Below are positions 57,132-57,879 of a stretch of 57,879 bases of DNA, one piece after another. The translations under genes were made by a program, and so were the position numbers. This stretch comes from Seiridium cupressi (lineage: Eukaryota; Ascomycota; Sordariomycetes; Amphisphaeriales; Sporocadaceae): contig JARVKI010000160.1 in assembly GCA_036674765.1 (NCBI GenBank), positions 1 through 57,879 of the forward strand. The letters are read 5' to 3'. Every line of letters begins with the position of its first letter. Position 1 is the first letter of the stretch. The notes under the pieces were generated by a model that saw only the letters and a program-made list of their open reading frames with translations, searched no databases and was not told the DNA's origin.

Positions 57132-57802
57132 GGTGTTGAATGCAAACCTGGGTCAGGCGATACTGAAGCGGTTGTGAGAGGGTCGTCTTTAAGTCGAGCT
57201 GGGCGAATTTCTCAGCGATTTTCAACGAAAAGTACCTGTCGATGATGGATGGTCGAAGAAGGGATGAGTCAACAATCTCTGCTTGGTAATCCCGCCTCGC
57301 GATCGCAACTTTTTTTCCGGCTGCAGTCAATTTCATGGTGGGGCAGAGCTTGACTGTTGACTTCAACCCCGCAATAATGCATGTATAATCATTAGCGGTC
57401 AATTTTTTTCAATGCATAATTGTTATTCCCCAACTATAGCGTTCCATCATTGATGGCCTTTCTCGTTAGGTTGCGACTGTGCCTTTCTTGCCTACTCGTC
57501 AGGCATTGATTGAAACCGCCTTCAATCTTGTTAGAGATTACTTCAACCCTCAACAAATTGGGCTACTTCACAGCTCACCGGGGAGAAAGAATTCAGTATT
57601 TCATTGTTATACACCGCAGCAGAATAAACCATGTAAACAAAGATCGAAACGCTTCGTTAATACAAATTTGCATCACAAGATTTTGGAAAATTGTAATGTT
57701 AAGATAGTAAAAGCGAGTTGGTCACATAACACAATTAGTTACCTCACGGTATGGGATTGTTATGTCCTCGCAGCGTGTCTGATCTTTCAATATCTACTTT
57801 TG
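57132..57802. other. upstream region of SQT1, no gene seen
   Basis: About 670 bp upstream of the SQT1-like start. It should contain that promoter. No other feature recognised. Confidence 0.4.

Positions 57803-57879
<77 letters not shown>
57803..57879. repeat. poly(A) run at window end
   Basis: Seventy-seven consecutive A to the last base. It has no telomere repeat and no gene next to it. A contig-edge or polishing artefact is likely; a real homopolymer cannot be excluded. Confidence 0.85.

Overview
The window is the left end of a chromosome from a filamentous ascomycete (Pezizomycotina). It opens with about 13 copies of the CCCTAA telomere repeat. Its genes carry many short introns (about 47-160 bp, GTAAGT-like donors, CTAAC-like branch points), and the families present are typical of such fungi: a secreted GMC oxidoreductase, a rhodopsin-domain membrane protein, a Crh transglycosidase, a fungal reticulon and MET1. 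Exon joins below were worked out by hand from reading phase and splice motifs.

Layout. 1-77 is telomere. 78-6329 is a gene-empty subtelomere holding one striking 40-bp inverted repeat. 6330-16765 is an accessory zone of a secreted GMC oxidoreductase, two decaying ATPase-like genes (a DUF7025/AAA-type gene with a destroyed Walker A, and a STAND/NACHT-like gene with broken reading frame), and a convergent pair of Thr-rich secreted proteins with Cys-rich Apple/PAN-like ends (one broken, one apparently intact). 16766-20991 holds no gene I can support. 20992-24962 has a reticulon and a four-helix MARVEL-like protein in convergent orientation. 26758-32196 groups a butanediol/sorbitol-type dehydrogenase, an FAD monooxygenase and an MFS permease, a plausible small catabolic or biosynthetic group. 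34623-43704 has a rhodopsin-domain membrane protein, a secreted class 3 lipase, a secreted type-B carboxylesterase and a zinc alcohol dehydrogenase. 43956-45116 is a wrecked GH3 beta-glucosidase.

From about 46 kb the content becomes conserved housekeeping: MET1 (siroheme/uroporphyrinogen III methyltransferase), a Crh-type cell-wall transglycosidase, a HAD phosphatase, another zinc alcohol dehydrogenase and an SQT1-type WD-repeat ribosome-assembly factor. The broken genes all lie in the telomere-proximal 45 kb, so the accessory-to-core transition appears to fall near 45-46 kb, although the reticulon, normally a conserved gene, sits well inside the accessory part. The window ends in a run of 77 A, which looks more like a contig-edge artefact than biology.

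I found no CRISPR, tRNA, rRNA or clear transposon. I see no single wholly new system. The best leads are the subtelomeric hairpin locus, the decayed ATPase/STAND neighbours, the paired Apple-like secreted proteins and the small redox/transport group.
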